From NCBI RefSeq assembly GCF_018614205.1, contig NZ_JAGGOS010000028.1, forward strand, positions 325 to 50,894: 50,570 nucleotides of DNA, read 5' to 3'. This document shows, in pieces, positions 15,521 through 25,217 of this stretch (the first letter of the stretch is position 1; the number at the start of each line of letters is the position of its first letter). The notes under the pieces were generated by a model. That model did not search any database. It had not been told where the DNA came from and saw only the letters and a list, made by a program, of their open reading frames with translations. Position numbers and translations under genes: made by a program. Source of the stretch: Streptomyces sp. ISL-36 (lineage in GTDB: Bacteria > Actinomycetota > Actinomycetes > Streptomycetales > Streptomycetaceae).

Positions 15521-17646
15521 GCACCACCGCTGAGCTTTTGAAGGGTGCGGCCGAGCTGTTCCCGGACGAGGTCGTCACCAGCGCACACGTACGGCACTTC
15601 GAACTGCCCGCGGGCGCGGGCCGGTTCGCGCTGATCACGCTGGACAACGGCTTCGACCACACCAAGCCGACCACCTTCGGCCCCCAGTCGCTGGCGAACC
15701 TCAACACCGCCATCGACCAGGTCGAGAAGGAGGCGGCCGAGGGCGCCATCGTCGGCGTCGGCATCACCGGCAAGCCGTTCATCTTCGCGGTCGGCGCCGA
15801 CCTCAAGGGCGTCGAGCTGCTCAAGCAGCACTCCGACGCGCTCGCCATCGGCAAGGGCGGCCACGACGTCTTCAAGCGCCTCTCCGCGCTCGCCGTGCCG
15901 ACCTTCGCGTACTACAACGGCGCGGCGATGGGCGGCGGTGTCGAGGTCGGTCTGCACTGCACCTACCGCACCGTCTCCAAGGCGCTGCCGGCCTTCTCGC
16001 TGCCCGAGGTCTTCCTCGGTCTGGTCCCCGGCTGGGGCGGCTGCACGATCCTGCCGAACCTGATCGGTGCCGACAAGGCCGTCTCGGTCATCATCGAGAA
16101 CTCGCTGAACCAGAACCGTCAGCTCAAGGGCAAGCAGGTCTTCGAGCTCGGCATCGCCGACGCGATCTTCGAGGGCGCGGACTTCCTGGAGCAGTCGCTG
16201 ATCTGGACGGCCTCCGTCCTCAACGGGACCGTCACGGTCGAGCGTCCCGAGATCGACCGCGGTGAGGGCTGGGACCAGGCCGTCGCCAAGGGCCGCTTCA
16301 TCGCCGACTCCAAGGTGCACGGCGCCGCCCCGGCCGCCTACCGCGCCCTCGACATCATCGAGGCGTCCAAGGACGGCGACCTGCAGAAGGGCTTCGACGC
16401 CGAGGACCAGGCCCTCGCGGACCTGATCATGGGTGGCGAACTGCGCTCCGGCATCTACGCCTTCAACCTGGTGCAGAAGCGCGCCAAGCGCCCGGCCGGT
16501 GCCCCGGACAAGTCCCTGGCCCGCCCGGTCACCAAGGTCGGTGTCGTCGGCGCCGGTCTGATGGCCTCGCAGCTGGCCATGCTCTTCCTGCGCCGCCTCG
16601 AGGTGCCGGTCGTCCTGACCGACATCGACCAGGAGCGCGTCGACAAGGGTGTGGGCTACGTCCACGCCGAGATCGAGAAGCTGCTCGGCAAGGGCCGGAT
16701 CAACCAGGACAAGGCCAACCGTCTCAAGGGCCTCGTCTCCGGTGTCCTGGACAAGGCCGAGGGCTTCGCGGACGCGGACTTCATCATCGAGGCCGTGTTC
16801 GAGGAGATGAGCGTCAAGCAGAAGGTGTTCGCGGAGGTCGAGGCGGTCGCCCCGGCGCACGCGATCCTCGCCACCAACACCTCCTCGCTCTCCGTCTCGG
16901 AGATGGCCTCCAAGCTCCAGCACCCGGAGCGCGTGGTCGGCTTCCACTTCTTCAACCCGGTCGCGATCCTCCCGCTCCTGGAGATCGTGCGCGGCGAGCA
17001 GACGGACGACGCCTCGCTCGCCACCGCCTTCGGCGTGGCGAGGAAGCTGAAGAAGACCGCGGTCCTCACCAAGGACGCCCCGGCGTTCGTCGTGAACCGC
17101 ATCCTGACCCGCTTCATGGGCGAGATCCAGAACGTCATCGACGAGGGCACCCCGGTCGCCGTCGCCGAGAAGGGCGTCGAGCCGCTCGGCCTGCCGATGT
17201 CGCCGCTCGTCCTCCTGGAGCTCGTCGGCCCGGCCATCGGTCTGCACGTCTCCGAGACCCTGAACCGCGCCTTCCCGGAGCGCTTCAAGGTCTCCCCCAA
17301 CCTGAAGGCGGTCGTCGAGGCCGGCAAGCGCGGCTTCTACGTCTACGACTCCGGCCGTCCGGAGCTGGACCCCGAGGTCGCCGCCCTCCTCAAGCAGGGC
17401 GACGTCGTCCTGACCGAGGAGCAGGTCCGCGAGCGCGTCCTGGACGCGGTGGCGCAGGAGATCGGCCTGATGCTGGAGGAGGGTGTCGTCGCCGAGGCGC
17501 AGGACATCGACCTCTGCCTGATCACGGGCGCCGGCTGGCCCTTCCACCTGGGCGGCATCACGCCGTACCTGGACCGTGAGGGCGTCTCGGAGCGGGTGAA
17601 CGGGAAGCGCTTCCTCGCCCAGGGCGTGGCGAGCGTCCCCGCGTAA
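15517..17646 (+). CDS. fadB: Multifunctional enoyl-CoA hydratase/3-hydroxyacyl-CoA dehydrogenase
   Basis: 709 residues from GTG 15517, with GGAGG at 15506-15510 inside the end of fadA. The N-terminal crotonase domain (about 15-290) hydrates enoyl-CoA; visible motifs are the oxyanion-hole stretch FAVGADLKGVELL and GAAMGGGVEVGLHC. An NAD-binding Rossmann fold starts near 343 (VGVVGAGLMASQLAMLFLRR), followed by FEEMSVKQKVF, the conserved ATNTSSLSVSEMA and HFFNPV with the catalytic His, then two C-terminal 3HCDH domains. It catalyses steps two and three of beta-oxidation and should form an alpha2beta2 complex with FadA. A strong terminator closes the operon. Confidence 0.95.
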   Translation: MSTTAELLKGAAELFPDEVVTSAHVRHFELPAGAGRFALITLDNGFDHTKPTTFGPQSLANLNTAIDQVEKEAAEGAIVGVGITGKPFIFAVGADLKGVELLKQHSDALAIGKGGHDVFKRLSALAVPTFAYYNGAAMGGGVEVGLHCTYRTVSKALPAFSLPEVFLGLVPGWGGCTILPNLIGADKAVSVIIENSLNQNRQLKGKQVFELGIADAIFEGADFLEQSLIWTASVLNGTVTVERPEIDRGEGWDQAVAKGRFIADSKVHGAAPAAYRALDIIEASKDGDLQKGFDAEDQALADLIMGGELRSGIYAFNLVQKRAKRPAGAPDKSLARPVTKVGVVGAGLMASQLAMLFLRRLEVPVVLTDIDQERVDKGVGYVHAEIEKLLGKGRINQDKANRLKGLVSGVLDKAEGFADADFIIEAVFEEMSVKQKVFAEVEAVAPAHAILATNTSSLSVSEMASKLQHPERVVGFHFFNPVAILPLLEIVRGEQTDDASLATAFGVARKLKKTAVLTKDAPAFVVNRILTRFMGEIQNVIDEGTPVAVAEKGVEPLGLPMSPLVLLELVGPAIGLHVSETLNRAFPERFKVSPNLKAVVEAGKRGFYVYDSGRPELDPEVAALLKQGDVVLTEEQVRERVLDAVAQEIGLMLEEGVVAEAQDIDLCLITGAGWPFHLGGITPYLDREGVSERVNGKRFLAQGVASVPA

Positions 17647-17678
17647 CCACGACCCCGCGCGCAGCGCACGGGTACCCC

Positions 17679-17715
17679 GACGGCCCCGGCACCCCTTCCT
17701 GGTGCCGGGGCCGTC
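17679..17715 (+). terminator. Terminator of the fadAB operon
   Basis: A perfect 15-bp stem (arms 17679-17693 and 17701-17715) with a 7-base loop, 32 bases after the fadB stop. No T-run follows. Confidence 0.85.
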
Positions 17716-17750
17716 GGCCGTCCCTGACGGGTCGTGAAATCCCGTACCGC

Positions 17751-17779
17751 GAACGGGAGTCGAAAGCCTGTCTTATAGT
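17751..17779 (+). promoter_or_regulatory. Promoter of the LCP gene, possibly sigma-E-like
   Basis: TATAGT (17774-17779) is a good -10, 8 bases before the start. The overlapping reading GAAC (17751-17754), 16 bases, TCTTA (17771-17775) resembles the GGAAC/TCTAA pattern of Streptomyces sigma-E, which controls envelope genes. Which one acts cannot be told from sequence. Confidence 0.4.
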
Positions 17780-17787
17780 GCGAACCC

Positions 17788-18858
17788 ATGACGGAGAACA
17801 CGACCCCGACCCGCTCACGCGCCGCCCGGCGCAGACCCCGCACCCGCGGGCAGCGTGTGCGACGCGCTCTGCTCTGGACGCTGCTGGTCGCCGTCGTGGC
17901 GGCGGGCTCCCTCGCGTACTGGACGTACTCCCGCATCGACGGCAACATCAAGGCCGTCGACCTCGACAAGGCTCTGGGTGACGACCGCCCGCAGAGGCTG
18001 CCGACGGCCGGCCAGAACCTGCTGGTGCTCGGTTCGGACTCGCGGGCCGGTGCCAACGCGGCGCTGGACGGGGGCAAGGTCTCCGGTGCCCGCTCGGACA
18101 CCGCGCTCGTGGTGCACATACCCGAGGGCCGCACCCGGGCCACCGCGATCAGCATCCCCCGCGACACGCTCGTCACCCGGCCCGAGTGTCAGAGGTCCGG
18201 CGGTGGCACGGCGCCGACCGCGCAGCGGGTGATGTTCAACTCCGTGTACGCGCAGTACGGTCCGGCGTGTGTCGTGAAGACGGTCGAGACGATGTCGGGC
18301 ATCCGGCTCGACCACTATCTGGAGATCGACTTCTCCGGCTTCAAGGACCTGGTCGACGCGATCGGCGGCGTCACCGTCGACATCGACGAGCCCATCGAGA
18401 ACGGCCCGGGCGGGCTCGACCTGGCGGCCGGTCCACAGCGCCTCGACGGCACGCAGTCCCTCGCGTACGTACGGACCCGGTACGGCGTCAAGGACGGCAG
18501 CGACCTCGGGCGCATCAGCAACCAGCAGAAGTTCCTCATGGCCCTGCTCGGCGAGGTGAAGAAGCAGGATCTGCTGGGCAGCCCGGCCAAGACCTACGAG
18601 ATCGCCGACTCGGCGACCAAGGCGCTCACCACCGACTCCGGGCTCGCCTCGCTGACCGCGCTGAGCGAGTTCGCCCGTTCGATGAACGGCGTCGACCCGA
18701 GCACCATGGAGACGATCATGCTGCCGGTGGCGTACGACAAGAAGGACCCGAACCGGGTCGTCGCCGCCGAGCCGAACGCCTCGCGGCTGTGGAAGGCGAT
18801 CCGCGAGGACGCGCCGATCCCCGCGTCGGCGAAGAAGTCTCCCGCCACCGGCGGCTGA
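17788..18858 (+). CDS. LytR-CpsA-Psr (LCP) cell-wall polymer ligase
   Basis: 356 residues from ATG 17788. It has a basic cytoplasmic N-terminus, one membrane segment (about 27-46) and an extracellular LCP domain (about 70-270). The domain shows NLLVLGSDSRAG, RSDTALVVHI, the SIPRDTLV motif with the lipid-phosphate-binding Arg and Asp, LDHYLEIDFSGFKDLVDAIGG and YVRTRYGVKDGSDLGRISNQ with the conserved Arg residues. LCP enzymes move teichoic acids or similar polymers from a lipid carrier to peptidoglycan. The short C-terminal part after 270 has no LytR_C domain. The gene is 12 bp from the NYN-like gene and may be co-transcribed with it. Confidence 0.93.
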   Translation: MTENTTPTRSRAARRRPRTRGQRVRRALLWTLLVAVVAAGSLAYWTYSRIDGNIKAVDLDKALGDDRPQRLPTAGQNLLVLGSDSRAGANAALDGGKVSGARSDTALVVHIPEGRTRATAISIPRDTLVTRPECQRSGGGTAPTAQRVMFNSVYAQYGPACVVKTVETMSGIRLDHYLEIDFSGFKDLVDAIGGVTVDIDEPIENGPGGLDLAAGPQRLDGTQSLAYVRTRYGVKDGSDLGRISNQQKFLMALLGEVKKQDLLGSPAKTYEIADSATKALTTDSGLASLTALSEFARSMNGVDPSTMETIMLPVAYDKKDPNRVVAAEPNASRLWKAIREDAPIPASAKKSPATGG

Positions 18859-18870
18859 CATCCTGGCCGT

Positions 18871-19248
18871 ATGGATCGTACGGATCTGCCTCTTCTGATC
18901 GTCGACGGCGCCAATGTCGTCGGTTCCGTGCCCGACGGGTGGTGGCGCGACCGGCGCGGGGCCGCCGAGCGGCTGCGCGACCGCCTCGTGGCCGGGCCGG
19001 TGCCGGACGGCGGCCCCTTCGAGGTCGTGCTGGTCGTGGAGGGCCGGGCGCGGGGTGTCGAGTCCGTGGCCGGCGTACGGGTCGAGGAGGCGCCGGGAAG
19101 CGGCGACGACCGGATCGTGGAGCTGGCCCGGGAGGCGGCGGGCCGGCCGTGCGTGGTGGTCACGGCCGACCGGGAACTGCGGCGGAGGGTGGGCGAGCAC
19201 GGGGCCCGCTGCGTGGGCCCGCGCGCCGTCCGGGAAACGCCTCAGTAG
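18871..19248 (+). CDS. Small NYN/PIN-like (YacP-type) putative nuclease
   Basis: 125 residues from ATG 18871. The protein starts with LLIVDGANVVGS, matching the first acidic motif of NYN/PIN nucleases; the second region GSGDDRIVELAREA supplies two acidic residues and a third, VVVTADRELRRRVGEHGA, matches the strand-Asp motif of the YacP-like family. It could cut RNA, but no substrate is known, and some databases call such proteins NTP pyrophosphohydrolase-like. There is no clear ribosome site in the 12 bp after the LCP gene. Its last 7 bases overlap the end of the convergent permease gene. Confidence 0.75.
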   Translation: MDRTDLPLLIVDGANVVGSVPDGWWRDRRGAAERLRDRLVAGPVPDGGPFEVVLVVEGRARGVESVAGVRVEEAPGSGDDRIVELAREAAGRPCVVVTADRELRRRVGEHGARCVGPRAVRETPQ

Positions 19249-20756
19249 AGGGCGTTCGGGCCGGCTTTGCCGAGGCGGCTGTGGCCCCGCCCGTACAGGA
19301 AGTAGACGACGATGCCGACGACCATCCAGACGGCGAAGCGGAACCAGGTCTCGCCCGGCAGGTTGAGCATCAGCCAGAACGACGCGGCGATGGACACGAT
19401 CGGGAGCACCGGCACCCAGGGGGTGCGGAAGGCGCGGGGCAGGTCGGGGCGGCTGCGGCGCAGCACCATCACGCCGAAGGCCACGATGACGAAGGCGAAG
19501 AGCGTGCCGATGTTCACCAGGGTCGCCAGCTCGTTGATGCTGGTGAAGCCCGCGACGATCGCGATGATCACGCCGAGCAGGATGGTCGGCCGGTAGGGCG
19601 TCCTGAAGCGGGGGTGCGTGACGGAGAAGAAGCGCGGCAGGAGTCCGTCACGGCTCATCGCGAAGAACACCCGGGTCTGGCCGAGCAGCAGGATGAGGCA
19701 GACGGTGGTGAGACCGACGGCGGCGCCGAAGCTGATGACACCGGCGAAGAACGGGTGGCCGGTGGCCTTGAAGGCGTCGGCGAGCGGGGCGCTCACCGAC
19801 AGCTGGCTGTAGTGCTGCATACCGGTCACGACCAGCGCGACGGCGACGTAGAGCACCGTGCAGATGAAGAGCGAGCCGAGGATGCCGCGGGGCATGTCGC
19901 GCTGCGGGAGCCGGGTCTCCTCGGCGGCGGTGGCCACCACGTCGAAGCCGATGAAGGCGAAGAAGACGACGGACGCGGCGGTGAAGATGCCCATGACGCC
20001 GAAGTTGGTGGGCTCGTAGCCGAAGATCGTCTGTACGAGCGGGGCGTCCCAGCCCGAGCCGGCGGGCGGGGTCACCGAGTCGGGGATGAACGGCGAGTAG
20101 TTGTCTCCGACGATGAAGAACAGACCGGCGACGATCACGATCATGACCACGGTGACCTTGATGGCCACGACGAGCGCGGTGATCCGCGCGGAGAGCTTCA
20201 TGCCGAGGACCAGGATCACGGTCAGGACCAGGACCAGCAGGAAGGCGAGGATGTCGAAGGTGCCGTCGGGCACGTCGGGCCCTTGGAGGGCCGCGGGTAG
20301 ATGCCAGCCGATGTTGTCCATCAGGGAGCGGACGTAGCCGGACCAGCCGACCGCGACGACGGCCGTGCCGAGGGCGAATTCCAGGACGAGGTCCCAGCCG
20401 ATGATCCAGGCGGGCAGTTCGCCGATGGAGGCGTACGCGAAGGTGTACGCGGATCCGGCGACCGGGACCGTCGAGGCGAACTCGGCGTAGCAGAGGGCCG
20501 CGAGCGCGCAGACGATGCCGGCGGCGACGAACGCCAGCGCCGTGGCGGGGCCGGCGTTCTCCTTGGCCACCTTCCCCGTGAGGACGAAGATGCCGGTGCC
20601 GATGATGACACCGACGCCGAAGACGGTCAGGTCCCAGGCGGAGAGGGACTTCTTGAGCGCGTGCTCGGGTTCTTCCGTGTCGCGGATCGACTGCTCGACC
20701 GTCTTGGTCCGGAACATCCCGGAGCGCGCCTGGGGTGGCTGCTGGTCCGTGCTCAC
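19242..20756 (-). CDS. APC-family amino-acid permease (CAT-like)
   Basis: 504 residues from GTG 20756, with GGAGG upstream. It is an integral membrane transporter with 12 or more hydrophobic segments. The first carries GVGVIIGTGIFVLTG, the helix-break motif of APC transporters; AEFASTVPVAGSAYTFAY and FFAFIGFDVVATAAEE are typical of the cationic amino-acid transporter (CAT) subfamily. The N-terminus contains RTKTVEQSIRDTEEPEHALKK, also usual for actinobacterial members. Substrate is not predictable; basic or branched amino acids are likely. The hairpin at 20848-20880 separates it from dxs upstream, so it has its own promoter. Confidence 0.92.
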   Translation of the reverse strand: MSTDQQPPQARSGMFRTKTVEQSIRDTEEPEHALKKSLSAWDLTVFGVGVIIGTGIFVLTGKVAKENAGPATALAFVAAGIVCALAALCYAEFASTVPVAGSAYTFAYASIGELPAWIIGWDLVLEFALGTAVVAVGWSGYVRSLMDNIGWHLPAALQGPDVPDGTFDILAFLLVLVLTVILVLGMKLSARITALVVAIKVTVVMIVIVAGLFFIVGDNYSPFIPDSVTPPAGSGWDAPLVQTIFGYEPTNFGVMGIFTAASVVFFAFIGFDVVATAAEETRLPQRDMPRGILGSLFICTVLYVAVALVVTGMQHYSQLSVSAPLADAFKATGHPFFAGVISFGAAVGLTTVCLILLLGQTRVFFAMSRDGLLPRFFSVTHPRFRTPYRPTILLGVIIAIVAGFTSINELATLVNIGTLFAFVIVAFGVMVLRRSRPDLPRAFRTPWVPVLPIVSIAASFWLMLNLPGETWFRFAVWMVVGIVVYFLYGRGHSRLGKAGPNALY

Positions 20757-20847
20757 CGTCGTACCTCCGTGCCGTCGGTAACAGGACCCATGATCGAGAC
20801 GGTGCGGTGGTGGCGCGCGTCGACGGAACGGGTTTCACACGAAAGGA

Positions 20848-20880
20848 CCGGTCGGCCACCCCGTGAGGTGGTCCGACCGG
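20848..20880 (-). terminator. Terminator of dxs
   Basis: CCGGTCGG pairs with CCGACCGG, and inside it CACC pairs with GGTG, leaving a 6-base loop. It lies 40 bases past the dxs stop and upstream of the permease. Confidence 0.75.
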
Positions 20881-20919
20881 CCTAGTGGTGACGCTCCGTC
20901 GCCGCTGTCGGGCGAGGGT

Positions 20920-22839
20920 TCAGTCGCGGGCGGGCTCCACGGCCCGGCTGCTGTCCTCGTAGCGGCCGTCCAGGCGCGAGACCAGGCCGGTGACCTGGCG
21001 GGCGATGTCCGGGGCGGTCAGCCCGATCTCGGCCATGACCTCCTTGCGGGAGGCGTGGTCGAGGAAGCGCGGCGGGATGCCGAAGTCGCGCAGCGGTACG
21101 TCGACGCCCGCGTCGCGCAGGGCCTGGGCGACGGCCGAGCCGACACCGCCGACGCGGCTGTTGTCCTCGACCGTGACGACGACCCGGTGCTGCTCGGCGA
21201 GGGGCGCCATGGCCTCGTCGACCGGCTTGACCCAGCGGGGGTCGACGACGGTCGTGGTGATGCCCTGCTTGTCGAGGAGATCGGCGATCTCCAGGCACAT
21301 CGGGGCGAGTGCGCCGACGGAGACGAGCAGGACGTCGGGCCGGTCGGTGCCGGGCTCGCGCAGGACGTCCATCCCGCCGATGCGGCCGAGGGCCGGTACG
21401 GCGGGGCCGACGGCGCCCTTGGAGAAGCGGACCACGGTCGGGGCGTCAGTGACCTCGACGGCCTCGCGCAGCTGGGCGCGGACCTGGTCGGCGTCGCGCG
21501 GGGCGGCGAGCCGCAGACCGGGCACGACCTGGAGGATCGACATGTCCCACATGCCGTTGTGGGAGGCACCGTCGGTACCGGTGACGCCCGCGCGGTCCAG
21601 GACGAAGGTCACGCCGCACTTGTGCAGGGCCACGTCCATCAGGACCTGGTCGAAGGCGCGGTTGAGGAAGGTCGCGTAGACGGCGAAGACCGGGTGGAGG
21701 CCGCCGGTGGCGAGGCCCGCGGCGGAGACGGCGGCGTGCTGCTCGGCGATGCCGACGTCGTACACCCGCTCGGGGAAGGCCTTGGCGAACCTGTCGAGGC
21801 CGACGGGCTGGAGCATGGCCGCGGTGATCGCGACGATGTCCTCGCGCTCCTTGCCGAGCTTGACCATCTCCTCGCCGAAGACCGAGGTCCAGTCCGCGCC
21901 GGAGGAGGCGATCGGCAGGCCGGTGTCGGGGTGGATCTTGCCGACGGCGTGGAAGCGGTCGGCCTCGTCCGCCAGGGCCGGCTGGTAGCCGCGGCCCTTC
22001 TCGGTGAGGCAGTGGACGATCACCGGGCCGCCGAAACGCTTGGCGCGCGTCAGGGCGGACTCCAAGGCCTCGATGTCGTGGCCGTCGATGGGGCCGACGT
22101 ACTTCAGGCCCAGGTCCTCGAACATGCCCTGGGGGGCGATGAAGTCCTTCAGGCCCTTCTTGGCGCCGTGCAGGGTCTCGTAGAGCGGCTTCCCGACGAC
22201 GGGGGTGCGCTCCAGGATGTCCTTGCCGCGGGCGAGGAAGCGCTCGTAGCCGTCGGTGGTACGGAGCGTGGCCAGGTGGTTGGCGAGGCCGCCGATCGTC
22301 GGGGCGTAGGAGCGCTCGTTGTCGTTGACGACGATGACCAGCGGGCGGTCCTTGGCGGCGGCGATGTTGTTCAGCGCCTCCCAGGCCATGCCGCCCGTGA
22401 GGGCTCCGTCGCCGATGACGGCGACGACGTGGTCGTCCTTCTTCAGGATCTCGTTGGCCTTGGCGAGACCGTCGGCCCAGCCGAGGACCGTCGAGGCGTG
22501 CGAGTTCTCGATGACGTCGTGCTCGGACTCGGCCTGCGAGGGGTAGCCGGACAGGCCGCCCTTCATCTTGAGCTTGGAGAAGTCCTGGCGACCGGTGAGC
22601 AGTTTGTGCACGTAGCTCTGGTGGCCGGTGTCGAAGAGGACCTTGTCCTTCGGGGAGTCGAAGACGCGGTGCAGGGCGATGGTCAGCTCGACCACGCCGA
22701 GGTTGGGGCCGAGGTGGCCACCGGTCTTGGAGACGGCGTCCACGAGAAACGTCCGGATCTCTTCGGCCAGCTGTTCCAGCTGTTCCGGGGAGAGCCGGTC
22801 CAGATCGCGCGGTCCCCTGATACGGGTCAGCAGAGCCAC
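20920..22839 (-). CDS. dxs: 1-deoxy-D-xylulose-5-phosphate synthase
   Basis: 639 residues from GTG 22839, chosen because AAGGAGG lies 6 bases before it. It condenses pyruvate and glyceraldehyde 3-phosphate, the first step of the MEP isoprenoid pathway. Visible motifs: [13 protein letters not shown] with the catalytic His, the thiamine-diphosphate motif GDGALTGG ending in NDN, the transketolase-like pyrimidine-binding region ([10 protein letters not shown] with the catalytic Glu) and the C-terminal domain. Length fits the family. Housekeeping in streptomycetes, and also the entry point for terpenoid antibiotics. The frame continues upstream for 1 kb but overlaps the transporter operon and is not coding. 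Confidence 0.96.
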   Translation of the reverse strand: MALLTRIRGPRDLDRLSPEQLEQLAEEIRTFLVDAVSKTGGHLGPNLGVVELTIALHRVFDSPKDKVLFDTGHQSYVHKLLTGRQDFSKLKMKGGLSGYPSQAESEHDVIENSHASTVLGWADGLAKANEILKKDDHVVAVIGDGALTGGMAWEALNNIAAAKDRPLVIVVNDNERSYAPTIGGLANHLATLRTTDGYERFLARGKDILERTPVVGKPLYETLHGAKKGLKDFIAPQGMFEDLGLKYVGPIDGHDIEALESALTRAKRFGGPVIVHCLTEKGRGYQPALADEADRFHAVGKIHPDTGLPIASSGADWTSVFGEEMVKLGKEREDIVAITAAMLQPVGLDRFAKAFPERVYDVGIAEQHAAVSAAGLATGGLHPVFAVYATFLNRAFDQVLMDVALHKCGVTFVLDRAGVTGTDGASHNGMWDMSILQVVPGLRLAAPRDADQVRAQLREAVEVTDAPTVVRFSKGAVGPAVPALGRIGGMDVLREPGTDRPDVLLVSVGALAPMCLEIADLLDKQGITTTVVDPRWVKPVDEAMAPLAEQHRVVVTVEDNSRVGGVGSAVAQALRDAGVDVPLRDFGIPPRFLDHASRKEVMAEIGLTAPDIARQVTGLVSRLDGRYEDSSRAVEPARD

Positions 22840-22863
22840 CCGTGCCTCCTTGCCTTTGAGCTG

Positions 22864-22916
22864 GTCGAGCTTGTCGATTTTGTCGAGTCTAATGTTCCGC
22901 CCCCGGCCTCGGTCAT
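22864..22916 (-). promoter_or_regulatory. dxs leader: 9-bp repeats and possible promoter
   Basis: GTCGA occurs three times at exact 9-bp intervals (22864, 22873, 22882). On the minus strand TAGACT (22891-22886) could be a -10 with ATGACC (22916-22911) 19 bases away as a weak -35. The repeats would lie in the untranslated leader. Confidence 0.35.
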
Positions 22917-23003
22917 CGGGCGGCGGGTTGTGCGTCACACCGATGGCCGACACACCGCTGAGCGGAGGCACCCCCCGGCGACGGTACACAGGGCCAGACG
23001 CAG

Positions 23004-23039
23004 CAGTGCCCGGCGCCGGTTCTCCGGCGCCGGGCACTG
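23004..23039 (-). terminator. Terminator of the xylFGH operon
   Basis: A perfect 16-bp stem (arms 23004-23019 and 23024-23039) with loop TTCT, 10 bases past the stop of xylH. Confidence 0.88.
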
Positions 23040-23048
23040 TGGTGAGGG

Positions 23049-24347
23049 TTACGCGCGGCCCGCCGTCTTCTGCGTACGACGGGAGACCGAGTCGATCACG
23101 ACGGCGGCGAGCAGCACCGCGCCGGTGATCATGTTCTGGATGGCGTTGGACATGCCGATCATGTTCAGGCCCTGCTGGATCGACTGGATGACGATCATGC
23201 CCAGGAGCGCCGACCAGACCTTGCCGCGGCCGCCGAAGAGGCTGGTGCCGCCGATGACGGCCGCCGCGATGACCAGCATCAGCGTGTTGCCGCCGCCGAG
23301 GCTCTTGGTGGCGCCGCCGGAGAGGCTGGCGATGAAGAGCCCGCCGAAGGCGCCGAGCGTGCCGGAGAGGGCGAAGACGGCGATGCGGACGCGGTCCACG
23401 TTGATGCCCGCGCGGCGGGCGGCCTCGGCGTTGCCGCCGACGGCGAAGACCTTGCGGCCGAACAGCGTGCGGCGGGCGACGAAGTCGGCGATCAGGAGGA
23501 CGGCCAGGAAGAGGACCAGGGCGAGCGGCAGACCGCGGGCGCCCTCGGGCTCGTTCATGACGTAGGCGACGACGAAGCAGAGGATCGCGACGACGGCCGT
23601 GCGCAGCGCGATCTCGGTGACCGGGCGGGCCGGGAGGGCGGCCGCCTTCCGGCGCTTGGAGTCGAGCAGCAGCGAGCCGAGGTAGGCGAGGACCGCGACG
23701 AGCGCCAGGCCGTACGCGGCCGCCTTGTCGGCGAAGAAGTAGTTGGTGAGGTTCTCCACGACACTGCCCGACGGCGTGTTGATGGAGCCCTCTCCGCCCA
23801 TCAGCCACTCCTGCATGCCCATCCAGGCGAGGAAGCCCGCGAGGGTCACGACGAAGGCCGGGACGCCGATCTTGGCGAAGAAGAAGCCGTGCAGCGCGCC
23901 GATGGCGGTGCCGGCGAGGACGGCGAGGACGATCGAGAGCCACTCGTTCATGCCGTTGCTGACCTGGAGCCCGGCCCAGACGGCAGCGCCGACGCCCGCG
24001 ACGGAGCCGACCGACAGGTCGATCTCGCCCAGGATCAGGACGAAGACGATGCCCACGGCCATGATGCCGAGGCCCGAGGCGTAGACCGAGATGTTCGCGA
24101 CGGAGCTCGCGGAGAGGAAGTTGCTGTTCTGGACCTGGAAGACGATGGCGATGACGATCAGGCCGAGGACGACGGGCAGCGAGCCGAGCTCACCACCGCG
24201 GATCTTGCGGCGGAACTCGGTCCAGTAGCCCTTGAGGCCCTCTTCGCGGACCAGCAGGCGCGGGTCGACGGCGGGGATGGGGGCGGCGGACGCCTCGACG
24301 GGGGCCGCCTCGGTACGCGTCTCGGGGGTCTTGGCGAGGTCGCTCAC
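23049..24347 (-). CDS. xylH: Sugar ABC transporter permease (XylH-like, CUT2)
   Basis: 432 residues from GTG 24347; its start overlaps the stop of xylG by four bases. About ten membrane segments are visible between residues 55 and 420. The family region [17 protein letters not shown] sequence appears as [20 protein letters not shown], and a second typical loop ([19 protein letters not shown]) is present, both diagnostic of CUT2 permeases of the RbsC/XylH group. It forms the membrane channel for pentose or related monosaccharides with XylG and the lipoprotein XylF. Xylose as substrate rests on recalled similarity and on the neighbouring rok7B7. Confidence 0.9.
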   Translation of the reverse strand: MSDLAKTPETRTEAAPVEASAAPIPAVDPRLLVREEGLKGYWTEFRRKIRGGELGSLPVVLGLIVIAIVFQVQNSNFLSASSVANISVYASGLGIMAVGIVFVLILGEIDLSVGSVAGVGAAVWAGLQVSNGMNEWLSIVLAVLAGTAIGALHGFFFAKIGVPAFVVTLAGFLAWMGMQEWLMGGEGSINTPSGSVVENLTNYFFADKAAAYGLALVAVLAYLGSLLLDSKRRKAAALPARPVTEIALRTAVVAILCFVVAYVMNEPEGARGLPLALVLFLAVLLIADFVARRTLFGRKVFAVGGNAEAARRAGINVDRVRIAVFALSGTLGAFGGLFIASLSGGATKSLGGGNTLMLVIAAAVIGGTSLFGGRGKVWSALLGMIVIQSIQQGLNMIGMSNAIQNMITGAVLLAAVVIDSVSRRTQKTAGRA

Positions 24348-25141
24348 TTCGCGTCCTCCTTCGTGGCCGCTGCCGAGGCCGTACGGGCCTGCCGACGGGT
24401 CACGGCGTTGTCCGTGGCACCGGTGATGGCGGCGATGATCGTCTCGTGGCTGGTGTCGGCGACCTTGAAGTCGCCGTTGTTGCGGCCCAGGCGCAGGACC
24501 GCGACGCGGTCCGCGACGGCGCGCACATCGGCCATGTTGTGGCTGATGAGGATGACTCCGTGGCCGCGCTCGCGCAGCCGCTCCACCAGGTCGAGCACCT
24601 GTGCGGTCTGCTCGACGCCCAGGGCGGCGGTCGGCTCGTCCAGGATGACGATCTTGGGGTCGCCGATCAGGGCACGGGCGATGGCGACGACCTGACGCTG
24701 TCCGCCGGAGAGGGCCGCGACGGGGATGCGGACGCTGGGGATGCGGATGGACAGCGTGTCCAGGAGCTCCTTGGCGCGCTTCTCCATCGCGATCTCGTCG
24801 AGGACGGACGCGGAACGCAGCTCGCTGCCGAGGAAGAGGTTGGCGACGACGTCGAGGTTGTCGCAGAGCGCCAGGTCCTGGTAGACGGTGGCGACTCCGA
24901 GGTTCTGGGCGTCGTGCGGCTTGGTGATCTGGACGGGGCGGCCGTCCCACTCGATGGTGCCCTCGTCGATCGGGTGAACACCCGAGATCGTCTTGACGAG
25001 GGTCGACTTGCCGGCGCCGTTGTCGCCGACCAGGGCGACGACCTCACCGGCGTGGATCTCCAGTTCAACGTCGGTGAGCACCTGGACGGCGCCGAACCGC
25101 TTGGAGACTCCGCGCAACGCCAGCACGGGCGTAGCGGACAC
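24344..25141 (-). CDS. xylG: Sugar ABC transporter ATPase, single-domain (XylG-like)
   Basis: 265 residues from GTG 25141, 9 bases after AAGGAG; an ATG 9 bases earlier abuts that site and is less likely. Walker A GDNGAGKST (39-47), Q-loop region TVYQDLALCDNLDV, signature LSGGQRQ, Walker B KIVILDEPTAAL and the switch His in LISHN are all intact. Most CUT2 ATPases (RbsA, XylG of E. coli) hold two ABC domains in about 500 residues. This one has a single domain and must act as a homodimer, like FrcA-type systems. It supplies energy for XylH. Confidence 0.92.
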   Translation of the reverse strand: MSATPVLALRGVSKRFGAVQVLTDVELEIHAGEVVALVGDNGAGKSTLVKTISGVHPIDEGTIEWDGRPVQITKPHDAQNLGVATVYQDLALCDNLDVVANLFLGSELRSASVLDEIAMEKRAKELLDTLSIRIPSVRIPVAALSGGQRQVVAIARALIGDPKIVILDEPTAALGVEQTAQVLDLVERLRERGHGVILISHNMADVRAVADRVAVLRLGRNNGDFKVADTSHETIIAAITGATDNAVTRRQARTASAAATKEDAK

Positions 25142-25217
25142 GTGAATCATCTCCTTCGCCGCCTGACCGGCGGGGATGGTGGTGCGAGAGAGCACAAGAG
25201 GGGCTGTGAGAGGAGAG

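Noticed and set aside
18186..20300. 704-codon plus-strand open frame through the LCP, NYN-like and permease region
   Set aside because: Arg/Gly/Glu/Asp-rich composition typical of antisense or shifted frames; the LCP and permease frames show clear domains instead.
22840..23003. Extension of dxs upstream in the same open frame
   Set aside because: It lacks start codons with ribosome sites, and the AAGGAGG before GTG 22839 fixes the start.
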